Assembly (NCBI RefSeq): GCF_001653235.2
Contig: NW_019154048.1
Span: forward strand, 62,001-126,000
Direction: 5' to 3'
DNA from: Pochonia chlamydosporia 170
Taxonomy: Eukaryota; Ascomycota; Sordariomycetes; Hypocreales; Clavicipitaceae
DNA: 64,000 nucleotides
Shown: positions 40,293-51,331 of the stretch, in pieces
Numbering within the stretch: position 1 is the first letter of the stretch
Layout of the letters: each line of letters begins with the position of its first letter
Position numbers and translations under genes: made by a program
The notes under the pieces: generated by a model
What the model was told of the DNA's origin: nothing
Databases searched by the model: none
What the model saw: only the letters and a program-made list of their open reading frames with translations

Positions 40293-41797
40293 CTACTTTC
40301 TATATCTGTTCATAAGCCATACGGCACAGAAACAAGTCACACCAGCCACATAAGAGCCGCCAGCAAAGGCGATCAAACCAGTGTAGGAACCACCACTCGA
40401 CTGGATAATCTGACCGGCAATAGGAACACCGGTCAATGCCCTGTTGAAAGAGATGAGTTAGCTCGCGGCATGTATGCCCAAGGTTTGGGGGGATAAGAGG
40501 CTTACCCGAAACTGACAATTGTGTATACGGTCGTATAGTAGCGGCCGTAATGTTCCGTGCTGCAGTATTCTCCAACGCAAACTGGTACCAAGCTGATATT
40601 GCTTCCGCTGGCAAACCCAAAGACGACTGAAAACACAATGACCGCTGCAACGTTGCCCTTTGCTGGTAACCATATCGCAAACATGGCGACGATACACAGA
40701 ACATTGGTGATTATCATGGTGTTTAATCTCCCAAATTTGTCGGCGACTACTCCTGGTAGCCATCTGCCTGGAAAGGAACCGGCATTTAAAAAGACTACCA
40801 TGAGATATGAAAGCTTCTTGCTCATTCCGTTCTCAATAGAATATGATGCCACGTACTCCAATCCAACGAAGAATCCCCACTCAATCAGAAACACTCCTGC
40901 AGTCATCAAAGAAACGGGTGGGTTTGCGAGTACTTTCATGTCTGGCAGGATACTTTTGACCCGGTTAGCTCGATTCTCCGTGAAAGATTTTCGTCTTCGT
41001 ACAGTCATGCAACCGATCAAGAGTAACACAATAGTTACAAGACCTATGACTCGCGTGGTCCAGGCAAACCCAATCTCTTCGCTCAAGTGATCGAATACAA
41101 GGGGCATCATGACACCGCCGAGGCTTCCCCCTGACATGGCTAGTCCAGTCGCAGACCCTCGCCTCACAAAAAAATATTGTCCCAGCGTAGCAACGGGGAC
41201 AACAAACACAATGGATGTTGCAACCCCTGCAACTACGCCCAGGACAATAACGAATTGCCAGAAGAGTTGGCAGAAGCCTAATGCCACATACGTCGTTATG
41301 AATAGCATGAGGCTACCCATCATGAGCCAGGTTGGTCCATACACATCGAACACAGGGCCAATCTGAATGCCACAAAAGAACACCATGAAGTTGTAAATTC
41401 CAAAAATCCATGCTTTTTGACCTTCATCGACACCTCGCAGCTGGTGGCTTGAGATGTACGACTGGTAGATGCCAATACTATTCATGAGACCGAGGCCGCC
41501 CATAATAGCACAGAAGCTTCCGAAGAGTACCAGGTTCGCCGCATAACCTCCCTCTGGATATTTTATCTCGGGTGTGTCAGAATATGGATCAGAATCAGGG
41601 TTGGAGTCATACAGTCCATTTTCCACTTGGCCAGAATTTCGAAAACTTCGCGCTCCTTCCGTGACGGCTGATGGCTGTCCTTGATTGTCAGCTAATGTTG
41701 GGTGGTAAAAGGTTCATTGGATATTACATACATTATCACGACCCATCCTCAGGTTGCATAAGACTTCTCGGATCATATTTTGCTTGTCAAGAGGCAT
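40293..41797 (-). CDS. MFS monocarboxylate transporter-like protein
   Basis: The model has three exons, 41797-41732, 41674-40506 and 40440-40293, giving 460 residues. The last intron (GTAAGC...CAACAG) is secure and leads to ALTGVPIAGQIIQSSGGSYTG. The first intron (GTATGT...GGACAG, 57 bases) is my proposal because the long open frame has no ATG before the membrane region; the first 22 residues are therefore less certain. The cytosolic N-terminus is followed by PEGGYAANLVLFGSF and about twelve helices with the MCT-type pattern (MNSIGIYQSY, GPTWLMMGSL, RRGSATGLAMSGGSLGGV, DKFGRLNTM). Fungal members carry organic acids or are of unknown substrate. It diverges from regulator 3. The stop lies 17 bases from the transposon end. 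Confidence 0.85.
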
Positions 41798-42353
41798 CAA
41801 GGGAGAAATGGGAATGGAGTGATTCACATGAATCTTGAAAGCCGCTAAATGCCTTGGCCGGAGATGATGCAAGACATTAACCAGGAGACTATTGTGTAGA
41901 CCAGAGATATGGTTGAGCGTCGGTCAAGCGTGCGTCGCTATTAAATCAATGGGATGCATTGAGCTTTTGGGTTTTCTTTACGCCGAGCCAACTACATTCC
42001 TGGTTCAATGCTGAATTAGGAAGGGGGCTTTCGCCGAACCATGAGTCATGGTCAAGACTGTCCTAGTCCCAGCGTCAGAGTGGCCACTGTTTGAGCCCTC
42101 CCAGCCAAGTTAGTCATATTTCGCCGAACTCGATCGGCCAAATGGACGTGGGTGTCCCCGCACATTCCTTGAGAAACAGGTTTCACGAAGAAGTTTTCCT
42201 TTCTTCCGTCACAAATATCAAGAGGTTACCAGAAGTTTTCTCTGTCGCAATAGGAAAGACTGAACAATCAGGTTTTTAAGTAACTTGATTAGCAAAACTG
42301 TGAGCCATTCGCCGAATTGTGTTGAGTCTTGACACCGCCCGAACCCAAACGCC
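41798..42353. promoter_or_regulatory. Divergent promoter, MCT-like carrier / regulator 3
   Basis: The 556 bases lie between two divergent start codons. Several TTCGCCGAA-like sequences occur, for example at about 42029, 42119 and 42309 (TTTCGCCGAAC, ATTCGCCGAAT), which may be a shared recognition motif. No TATA box is obvious. Confidence 0.5.
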
Positions 42354-44758
42354 ATGTCAACAACTCCGGGATATGACGCCAGCGGCATTACACGGCCTTA
42401 TCGATCTCAAAAAAGGCAGCGACCATGTGACCGATGCCGTGAGAGAAAACTGAAATGCCAAACAGATGGCGAACCCCCTTGTCAACGCTGTCAGCGGAAC
42501 AATATCGAGTGTACGTTTGTTGGCAAGCCACGGCGAAGGGTTGCTCTGCCGAGAGAAGTTGAAAGAGCCGGGTCGATGGATGATGAGCACATCTCACTCA
42601 ATGCTCGGCGCCATGGGCTAACTCTTCGTGCCAGAGCCCATGACCACAGTCATTCATCTACTATCTCGTCATCAATTGACGATACAGCAGTTGCGGGATC
42701 GGAGGAGCCACTTGGAAACAGCGGTTCCGGCGCAGCCTTCACGCAACATGAAGCCTTGGGCACTCCTGTGCTAGCGGGATTGCATCCACATCGCCCGTCG
42801 ACTCAATTGTCACAAAGCTTAGATCAGATTCAAAACCATACCGCACAGTTACTTGGTGGCTCTTCTGAATCTGATCCATGGCTATTGCGGCATTGCCGCT
42901 TTGACGAACTCGGCCTCCGGTCATTCCACAAGGTTCATTACCGCCATGCTGGCGGAGTCCCAACCAGAGACAAAATACCTGTACACTTCTTGTTGAGTGA
43001 TGATGAGCTATGCGAGGGTGCAGCAGCTGAAACCCGGGTCAATGATGAAAGAGAGCTGCGAGCCGAGCTGGATGTCTTGGTTCCGTCGGTATATGGCGCA
43101 AGATTGGTTCGATTGTAAGTTCATTCTTCCGTCCACTTCGAGCGGCAGTGTCGTGATCATGAGCAGTCCTGCTAATGTGTCCCAAGATTTCACAGGCATG
43201 TTTTCCCAGTTTTGCCCATCATCTCACGATCTCAATTCGGGCTTTCGTCAGTTGATTCGGTCCCTGACCGTACGATACTAGAGGCCGCCTCGACCCCGTT
43301 ACTGGCAGCCATCTACGGCTCAGCTCTGCCATTCGCCATGAATGACGATCAGCTTGCCGTCATGCATGGCTATCAGTGTCCTCCGTTGGATAAAATATGG
43401 CGCATCGTCTTTAAGGCTATTCAGGAGGGCTTTCACCGGCCACAGCTGTCCACATTGCAGTCTGCTCTACTCTACCTTCACAAAACCAACCTAGATCGAT
43501 GTCGTTCTGCCTCCTCTGACACTCCATTCGTATGGTCATTTGTGGGATCTATTATCGGCCTCACGCATAGTTTAGGGCTACACCTTGAATGCCGTATGTT
43601 TGGTATCCCCGCCTGGGAAAAAAGGCTTCGTCGAAGACTTTGGTGGGCCGTTCTTATAGAAGATCGATGGATGTCTTTGCTCTTGGGACGGCCCCCATAT
43701 ATTCGGCGGAATGAATGGGACACTGGTGAGCTTGATGATGCGGATTTTGATCTCCATCATACACAGTATGCCGAGACGCTCGGTACCGGCCCGTTTATAG
43801 CATTTCGAGACATGGCACGCCTAGCCCTTGTTGCAGGTTCGATTCAAGACTCGCTCTAGTAGGTTTGGATATGAAATGAAGCCCCAACGTGTGCGTTGCT
43901 AACACTTGTACAGCTCTCTTCACGCTTGTCAGAGACTTTCTGAAGACTTACAGTCTTCAATTCAAGCTGCAAAGCCATTATTCGACCAGCTCAATGCTTG
44001 GCGAGCTTCAATACCAGTTACAGAACCATTCAAAGCCAGTCGCTCCAATGCTCACCACCCTCATTCCACACAGTACCCTATAACGATATATTTTGCCTAT
44101 CTGACGCTGGTAGTATACGTGTGGCGAGCGCTTCTGAGACCTACGGTTCGATCTTTGCCTCCTCCGCAAATTATTGATGTGGACCAACCACTTCAAGAGA
44201 CACAGTCGCTGCAAGACCCGGCATTTTTGTTCGAAGACCTCAGCTGGGACTTCTCAGAGTTGCCAGAGATAGAGCTCCATCTTGAGGAAGACGTCACAGA
44301 CGCCAGTGCCACGGTCAAAGAGCTTCATCAGGCAGCGCAGAGCTGTGCTGGTAACTTGGTAAACTTTACATGGCAACTGACTTCGAGTGATTTTGGCGAG
44401 TTTTGGTATTCGTGTAGGTTGCTCCCTATTCGTACTGTCGTTTGCCTGTGTATGGCTGACACTTGGTGCCAATAAGTCAACACAAACTTATAGAAAATAT
44501 GCTAACAGTAACACAGGGAGTCGTATAGGTTTCGCTGTTGTATCCAACTTTCTCATGGCGCTATTGGTACAGGCTCCCAGCTCAGAAAATGCATTAAAAG
44601 CCAAGCAAATGCTGGAACACTGGCGTCGAGTGGTTCGAGACCAAGGTACTGCATCGCCTTTACTAACATTGGCAATGACCCGCCTCAATGCTTTTTACTG
44701 GGCCGGGCTCACGGAGACATTTTGCCTTCCTCAGCACGTGCTAGATGTTTTGCAGTAA
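42354..44758 (+). CDS. Zn2Cys6 transcription factor 3
   Basis: The four exons are 42354-43114, 43196-43858, 43914-44413 and 44517-44758, giving 721 residues. The donors are GTAAGT, GTAGGT and GTAGGT with CACAG or TACAG acceptors, and all phases agree. The zinc cluster is CDRCRERKLKCQTDGEPPCQRC with a basic tail KPRRRVALPRE. The fungal-specific domain starts LHVFPVLPIISRSQF, and continues VGSIIGLTHSLGLHLECRMFGIPAWEKRLRRRLWWA and MSLLLGRPPYI. The end, LLVQAPSSENALKAKQM, is also family-like. The wording recalls TamA/DAL81-type regulators, but I am not sure of that. It is not close to regulators 1 and 2. Divergence from the carrier gene suggests it controls that gene. Confidence 0.87.
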
Positions 44759-45064
44759 TATGATGAAAATCCTGCTTTACTTGATACCTTATGACGTCTG
44801 GTGGAGGTTCGGCGGAAGTCTTGGTGGACTACACATTTGCCGAGACCATTTCGCCGAGTGAGTTGAGTCAGGCGCCTGCTGACATCAACCCGTTGCACCC
44901 GGCATCATGATCCAATATAAAGATACGCTATTGCCGCCAGTATATACATAACCGATAGCATACTTTCTCCGTCTCTACAAGTTGAAATTGATTAGTAATA
45001 TATTGGCTAACACCAGCAGACGTATATCACCCACTGCAGCAGCTTCTGTCCTGTCAAACCTACA
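44759..45064. other. Short spacer before the PY-motif gene
   Basis: The 306 bases follow regulator 3. TATATAAAG-like sequences (AATATAAAGAT near 44915 and GTATATACAT near 44940) lie about 120-150 bases before the next ATG and may be its TATA box. A TTCGCCGAG element occurs near 44850. Confidence 0.45.
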
Positions 45065-45853
45065 ATGGATAGGTACTTAGACTTCAACCCATCACTGGCA
45101 AGACACTCTTGCCAGACATGTGAGGAATCCCCTCCACCTCCGTACCAGTTGCATCGCAAACCCACCGAGGCAACCGTACTTCCATCGTATAGCCAAGCCA
45201 CGCAGTATTTTACTGATGTTCAGCATGATCAGGCTAGCGTGCAGATTCAGAAGAAAGGGGGCGACGGCCTCTTGAGGCGATGTTGGAAACGTCTGGCTCC
45301 AACCGACGCTATCAGGTCAAATACTCCCCACTTACAAAGGTATCGAAATCACAATGTTTCACCGTATTCTCTAAATCCTCTAACGCTTCCAACTAGGCTT
45401 CATCAACAAGGCACTCAAGTCACCAGTTCGGGATATATGTTGGTTGGGCCGGTTTATGAGGCAACTCCAGTAAATAGTAAGTATTCTTCTGTGTGAATCT
45501 ACAAATAAAAACTTTTACTAACCTTATTCTAGATTCAGATATGTGCTTCGGATCCTGTTGCAGGCGTTAGCCGTTCGGGGACACCACATGACAGAAGTGT
45601 AGGATCGCAATTGAAGTTTTCCATGGTCGGTGATATACCAGTATTCGCTACCGTACTTGGCAAGGAGACACATAAATGCAAAATTCATGTAGACATCAGA
45701 TCTCATACCTCAGTCAAGATGCTTGAGCAAGGGAAGGTCCTGCGTGGTTTACAGCTTAAAGTTGCCCAATCCTTTCTATGTTTAATAAATGGAAATATCG
45801 TCTCAACTCTTTACATAGTGGTACCGACTTCTTGGAAATATCACGTCTTGTGA
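45065..45853 (+). CDS. Hypothetical protein with PPPPY motif
   Basis: I do not recognise this gene. The first exon encodes a Pro/Tyr/Gln-rich sequence with ESPPPPYQL and LPSYSQA, both of the PPxY/LPxY kind that WW-domain ubiquitin ligases such as Rsp5 bind. Two splice models are possible from the same acceptor at 45532. With the stronger donor GTAAGT (45477) the protein is 149 residues and ends in a Cys-rich CFGSCCRR. With donor GTAAAT (45470) the frame stays open to 45853 and gives 241 residues including MVGDIPVFATVLGKE. I give the longer span. It has no signal peptide or clear membrane segment. It may be an adaptor or an orphan gene. Confidence 0.45.
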
Positions 45854-48800
45854 GCAGGTGGCTCTTTGAATGCGTAATTAGAAGATGGGTCATCCGTCAA
45901 CGGCAGAACAAAACTCCTGCCTGTAACAGAGACCTGGTATGTTGTTTTCTGAGCTCTGTTTCAAACCTACAGTTGTTGAAGAGTCGGATATGCATCTCTT
46001 GCGGTCTTGCTATTGTACAAGACAACTAGATGTGGCTATAGGAAGTACTGGGGCTGAAAAGGCACGCCTGCAGCGATGTCCATCAAGTGTTGACTCCATC
46101 ACGTTTAGACAGGCAGAAAGGAGATATCCGTGTTGTGGCTTGCGAATATTTCGTAATGTAGGGTAGGTCTGATTTTGCGTGATATCGAGTCGCGCCTGTA
46201 ACACACAGAGAAGGCCAGAGCACTCAATTAGGACAACCCAAAGGTGAAGATGGCAAGAACACGGAACAGGTACCGTCAATGGAACCAACTGATCTAAATG
46301 CGTGATGAGTGAGAAAGACCGCTTTTGCCCTTGGGCAGGGTTGCATAGCCGCGAAGATTCCGCCACACGCCCAAACTCCAAACCTTAGAACAACGATTTC
46401 TACTTTAACATCCTCTTTCCATGAAATCAAGGTTAAAATCGTTCAATAATATTAAGATACAATTGTCGCGACAGACGATTACCCCTCTTAATCGTAGAGC
46501 TCAAATTCTCATAGATTAAAAGACGTGAGGCCTGCTACAGTTGATAAGGCGACAAAATGAAACCAGTGTGCAATACCTTGGCATTGGCACCGCCGGCTTT
46601 GACAACATGTGAAACAAGGCAATGTAGAAATCAAGTGGCGTCGTCGAGAAGGCACTACGATGAGCTTCGAGTCTAATAATAAAGGATAAGTCACAATCCG
46701 CACTTTCTGTATTCCACATGGGCTGAAGACCTGCAAGCGCCATCGGTTTCTGAGCCATGAGATTCCCCCTCCACGCCCGCTTATTTGGACGAAACAATAA
46801 CAGCAGGAGCTGTGTAGAGAATATTCGCAGAATGTTTGAGGAGGAAACATAACATTTGAAAACGGAGATCCACTTCCACGCACAAAACTGCATGTGTCCA
46901 CCATGAAAAGCTTGAATCCTTTTGGGCCCCCTGGTAGTGTCACAGTGTCCAGGTTGCCAGGCCAGGGTATTGCAAAAGCTTGGCTTTTTGTCTGATCCAT
47001 TTGCCCCAGTGTTGGCACAGGGGTTTGTAACCACACACCACCAGACAGACAGATTGACCCCATTTTGGATGGACCACAGCCGACCATTCAATTTGTCTCG
47101 TCGGCTACAGGGAGCAAAAAAGGGGGGAGGCGGTGGATGTTGATCAATGATGCCTTGCTGGCTTGCCTGACATCAAATGGGTAGTTGAGTAGCCGAGTTT
47201 GGTGTGACCAGAAAAGACGCATCCTTCACATCACTGGTGTGTGAGGAAAAATGCTACCCCATTGTTTATTTATTTAAAGCACAGGACATGAGGCGATGGT
47301 GTGATTCGCACTCTCTGCAGTCCCCGTGGGTCTTGAGACACATCCTGTACACAAACACAGTCTGAGTATTTCTCCGGATAGAACTTGGCATGTCTGACAA
47401 AACCTGACTTGCTGCCTGGCCAGTGTGCATTCCTGCTGATGTCTGGTCAATTTTGACACTCATTATGCTCTGTCCTTCAAACGAAGTCTGGCCTGGTGCT
47501 CAAAACTGTGAGCCATTTCGGCAGCCTGCTTCATTTCGAGTGTTCCAACTCTTCCCGTCAGCAACTCGTCTGTAGACATGGTTCAATGCAATGACTGACA
47601 CAAGACTCGTCACTGGATAGTGGAACCGGAGTAGTTCTTGGAGACCAGGAAATCAAAATGTACCCGCTCACCACTTTTCTTCTGCAGCCTCCAAATTACC
47701 TGTGGATAAGATAACTTCAGCCATTTGCCCTCTTTGTCGTAGCCAAATATGAAAGTGATGAGGTTCAAGGATATATGATTGCAAGATTGTCCTGATTTGC
47801 GTCGATATATTATCGATTATGTGCTTTGTCCGGGGCCCTCTGTTCTGCTTTTTTGTCAAGGCCGTATTCACAAGTCAAGTACGGAGTCATCTCCTGGCAA
47901 TGATCAACATGATCAACAATGGTATCATGCCAGCCAACAGGGAGGCACTCATCGATAGAGTGGAGCACCGCTGCCACAAGTGTTAATTCGACATGTGCAA
48001 ATCCAACATCGAGTATGGAGTATTCGCCAATTTGCAGAATCCTGCACATTGCTCATAACTTCATCTGCGGATTTCAGTGATGCTGCGGGAGCACTATGTA
48101 ATGTTAGATGACATTACGGAGTAATGGGAGGGTTGATCACCTGTCTCATGCCCCCATTTGCAACATTGAAGTCTACCAACTCCGTCCAAGGACACCTTGA
48201 CACTTCACGACTGTTTCGCCACATAACTGGGAGAGATGCGCGTCAAGTGCCAATGAGCCCCAGTTTTCTGTTACCATTGATATAAACACAGTGCATGTAT
48301 TCATACAATGGCTACGAAAATTCGGGAGGACCAAGGTAGGAGATAGGTGCAAGTGTCAGATAATAACCAAACTCTGCTGGCTGGTGTCGGGCGGCACTCC
48401 GTCTCTATCGACGGGTTGACAAGTCTCAAGCTGACAGCAATAAAATGGATTGATGCTTCTATTTTCGGCCTTCATGCGCGCTTATCAAGTCGCGGCCACA
48501 ACTCAATATTGACTTCAGCGACCAGCCAATCTTTCAAAATCGGGCTGCCGTGTTGGTCACCCATGGGAGAAGCGCCAAAGTCACCTCCCTACTCTGTGCC
48601 GTCGCTGCCCCTGATCAACACCCTCAGCTGTCCCTTCTTATTAGTTGCCTACCTAGGTACCTAGGTGGCTGACCCCAAATGGCTCTTCCTCCTCGGGAAC
48701 TTGGCAACAGCTAGTGTGAGCTTGTTCCCATGTGGAATGGTCTTGGCGAGGCTCACTAGTATCGTTGATGAGGGCCAGATCTCACGACAAACTGCCGTTA

Positions 48801-51331
48801 TTAGTCGTTCACCGCGGACACCTATGAAGCCTTAGCTCAAAAAGTGCGAATGTGCATACACACTTCGTCCGTGCCGTTCCGTTGAGCCAATCTGAGGGCT
48901 GACATTGACACGGGTAACCTGTTGGTTGCCCAAGCCAGACAAACAAATTTTTAAGGCTTTAAAACCCCTTCTCAGCCTTGGGAAAAGACCCAAAAGGATT
49001 TTTGGTTTCGTTTTTTCTTCTAGTGAGAGAATGAAATGGAAGGCAAAGAAGAAAAGGAACCATTGACAATTGCTCCAGCTTCTTCACACATGAAGAGAAT
49101 GACGCATCGCACATGTTCACGTGTGCTGGGAACATGAGACCTTCCCCATTCCTTGAGGATTGGCTCTTGAGGCGGAGCTGAGCATTCGTTCATTTTGCTG
49201 CTTCGGGCGATTGATCGGTAAGACTGGGGACAAATATGCATGGAGTCCGCGATGGTGATGGCCAGCAGCGATACGGACGACGGAGTAGGTGCAAGGACAT
49301 CTGGTACATCATAAAAATTGACCAGGTGGGCTGAGCGGGCAACCGATCAACAGAGTCATGTTGTCCCTCCCAGCTTGTCAGCGCCAGCTTCTCATCCACT
49401 CCGTTTGTGTCATGAAGATCGCTTCAAATGAAGCATTTGGTTGATGCTGATCGGCCCTGAGTGGTCCACACAACGGCCCTTGTTGGCCACTGTCAGACTG
49501 TGTGACCAACGTGAGTCTGCGACTGTGTATCATTTCTGTCGTGGGTCGGGAAGTAGGAGTACCTACCCAGGCAGGTACCTACAATATGCATAGAAAAACT
49601 GGGACTGATGTGGGAGCAGTCGTTTGTCGCCATCCAGACCAGGTGGACTCGAAACATTGACGTGGGCCGGGTGGAAAGTGTTGTTGCAAATCATAACCCC
49701 CAATCTTGCCAATCTTGAGACGCTGAGCACCATCTCGCCCCCTATCCCTGCTGTGTCCGGAGTACCTTGCGGAAGCGTGAAGCCTGAACTACACATGAGA
49801 GGCTCAATCAGACGCTGGTTTGGGATGCTGCCATGTTGCCCCTGTTGACCTTGTTGACCTTCCTGGTCTATCCATGCGGTTGGACCAAGTTGCTAATCTG
49901 CCAATGTCATCAACCCTTGTGCTCCATGGTCGATGTCGCTGTTTGTTGTCCAATTGCAGAACCGTCTCCCCACCACAATGTGCATCGTCGACTGAATTCG
50001 TCATGGCGCTTGCGGTGATAATCGCGCCTCTGCCTGAACAAGCAGCATGAGAAGACTGGGAAGCTAGGTTGCGTTGTGGTCTGTTCGCTGGGGGTTTTAT
50101 GATATCCCCATTTCTTTATCTGTGCTTGACTTGAAAGTTCACGTCATGTCAGATCTCCATTTTCATTGGCATCGTGAGGCCTTGATTGCCCTGGGCCGAG
50201 AAGACATTGCGTACTGGCTCCCTCGTGAAATTGATCCAGCACTGTAGAGGTAGAGGTAGAGATAGTGGCGGGTAGCAGCCCTCACCGCACCTAGCACGGA
50301 AAGAATGTCTGGTTTGCTTCTGGTTAGTTCCCTCGTGGTTTCGGTATGCTTGGACATGAGGTACGAGTGTACGACGTATGTGTGCATGTCAGTGTACAGA
50401 GTGCAGAAAGGAGAGTGTGCTGTTGCAAGACGCATCATCTCATGGTCCAAAGTTCCAAGGTTCCAAAGCTGGCACCCACTTCAAACATGAACACTTTTGT
50501 TGCAGGTACCTCGGTACGTACCGCAGAAGTACCCCCACACCCAGAATATGCGTACACAAGCACTTAGCCATGCCCTCACTCCCTGACACTGGGTACCTCC
50601 TTCCACGCTGAAACTCGCTCCTTCCTCGAGTCTGTTTCCATCACACAGGGCTCTACAACACCAAACTTTACCTTCTTTTCCCTTCTGCTCATCTTTCCTC
50701 TCTCTTGTCCTCCCGTACTTCCTCCTCCTCCTTCCTTCATTGTTTCCTGTTTCTGTTGTCGATGCTCTGTTCACCTTTCTACGCGGGACGTCGAACCCAG
50801 GCCTCAATACAGAATTCTCGCCCCCAGTCTCTCTCGTTTCAAGCGCTGTTGTCGGTGCCAACGTGCTCCTCAGCCCACCACTCACTCACACATCTGTCGT
50901 TATCTCCCGGGATTCATTTTGACCGCAACGCTTGTTCCAGCGCAGGAAGTCCAAGGAAGCGCTCAGTTGGATGACCTTCTTGGCTTGCATTCACTCTTTT
51001 CTTTTCTTTTACTTCTTATAATCCTACTCTTCAATTAGGAACCACCAGGTGACCGTTTTGGAACCTGCTCAGCAGTCTTCTCATTGCACCTAGCCGCTGG
51101 CCAAGTCACCGACCAAACGCACTTTGGGAAATTTCAATCAATCATTCTCATCACTCGACAAATCTGATATCAATACTTGGCAGAAACGAGCCGTGTGGAA
51201 ACATCGAGCCGACGACTTTAGGGGCAGCGTCTCTTGGATGGTGCAATTCAGCAGCACGGTACACTAGACTTCGGCTCCCTGTGCCTTGGTCTATCTCAAC
51301 AAACTCGGCCAGGCTACATGCTCGACACATC
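45854..51331. other. Gene-poor 5.5-kb interval
   Basis: No convincing gene is visible. Two overlapping minus-strand frames of about 190 codons (46509-47091) and several 60-80-codon minus-strand frames (47266-48049, one Cys-rich) match nothing I know. TACCTAGGTA-type palindromes appear from 48650. A GAGGTA tandem lies at 50245-50262. From about 50630 to 50780 the plus strand is strongly pyrimidine-rich, typical of a fungal promoter or 5' leader, and likely belongs to the glycosyltransferase gene. Confidence 0.5.
48650..48666. repeat. TACCTAGGTA palindromic repeat
   Basis: Two overlapping copies, TACCTAGGTACCTAGGT. It is the leftmost clear copy of a palindromic motif that recurs in the right part of the window. 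Confidence 0.8.

Noticed and set aside
40502..41626. Carrier gene starting at 41626
   Set aside because: The codon there is GTG; an upstream ATG exon at 41797-41732 with a good intron gives a normal start.
43833..43845. T-arm-like GGTTCGATTC
   Set aside because: It lies inside exon 2 of regulator 3 and has no matching A-box or stem.
47266..48049. Possible multi-exon minus-strand gene with a Cys-rich end
   Set aside because: The frames are short, no confident splice set joins them, and no family is recognised.
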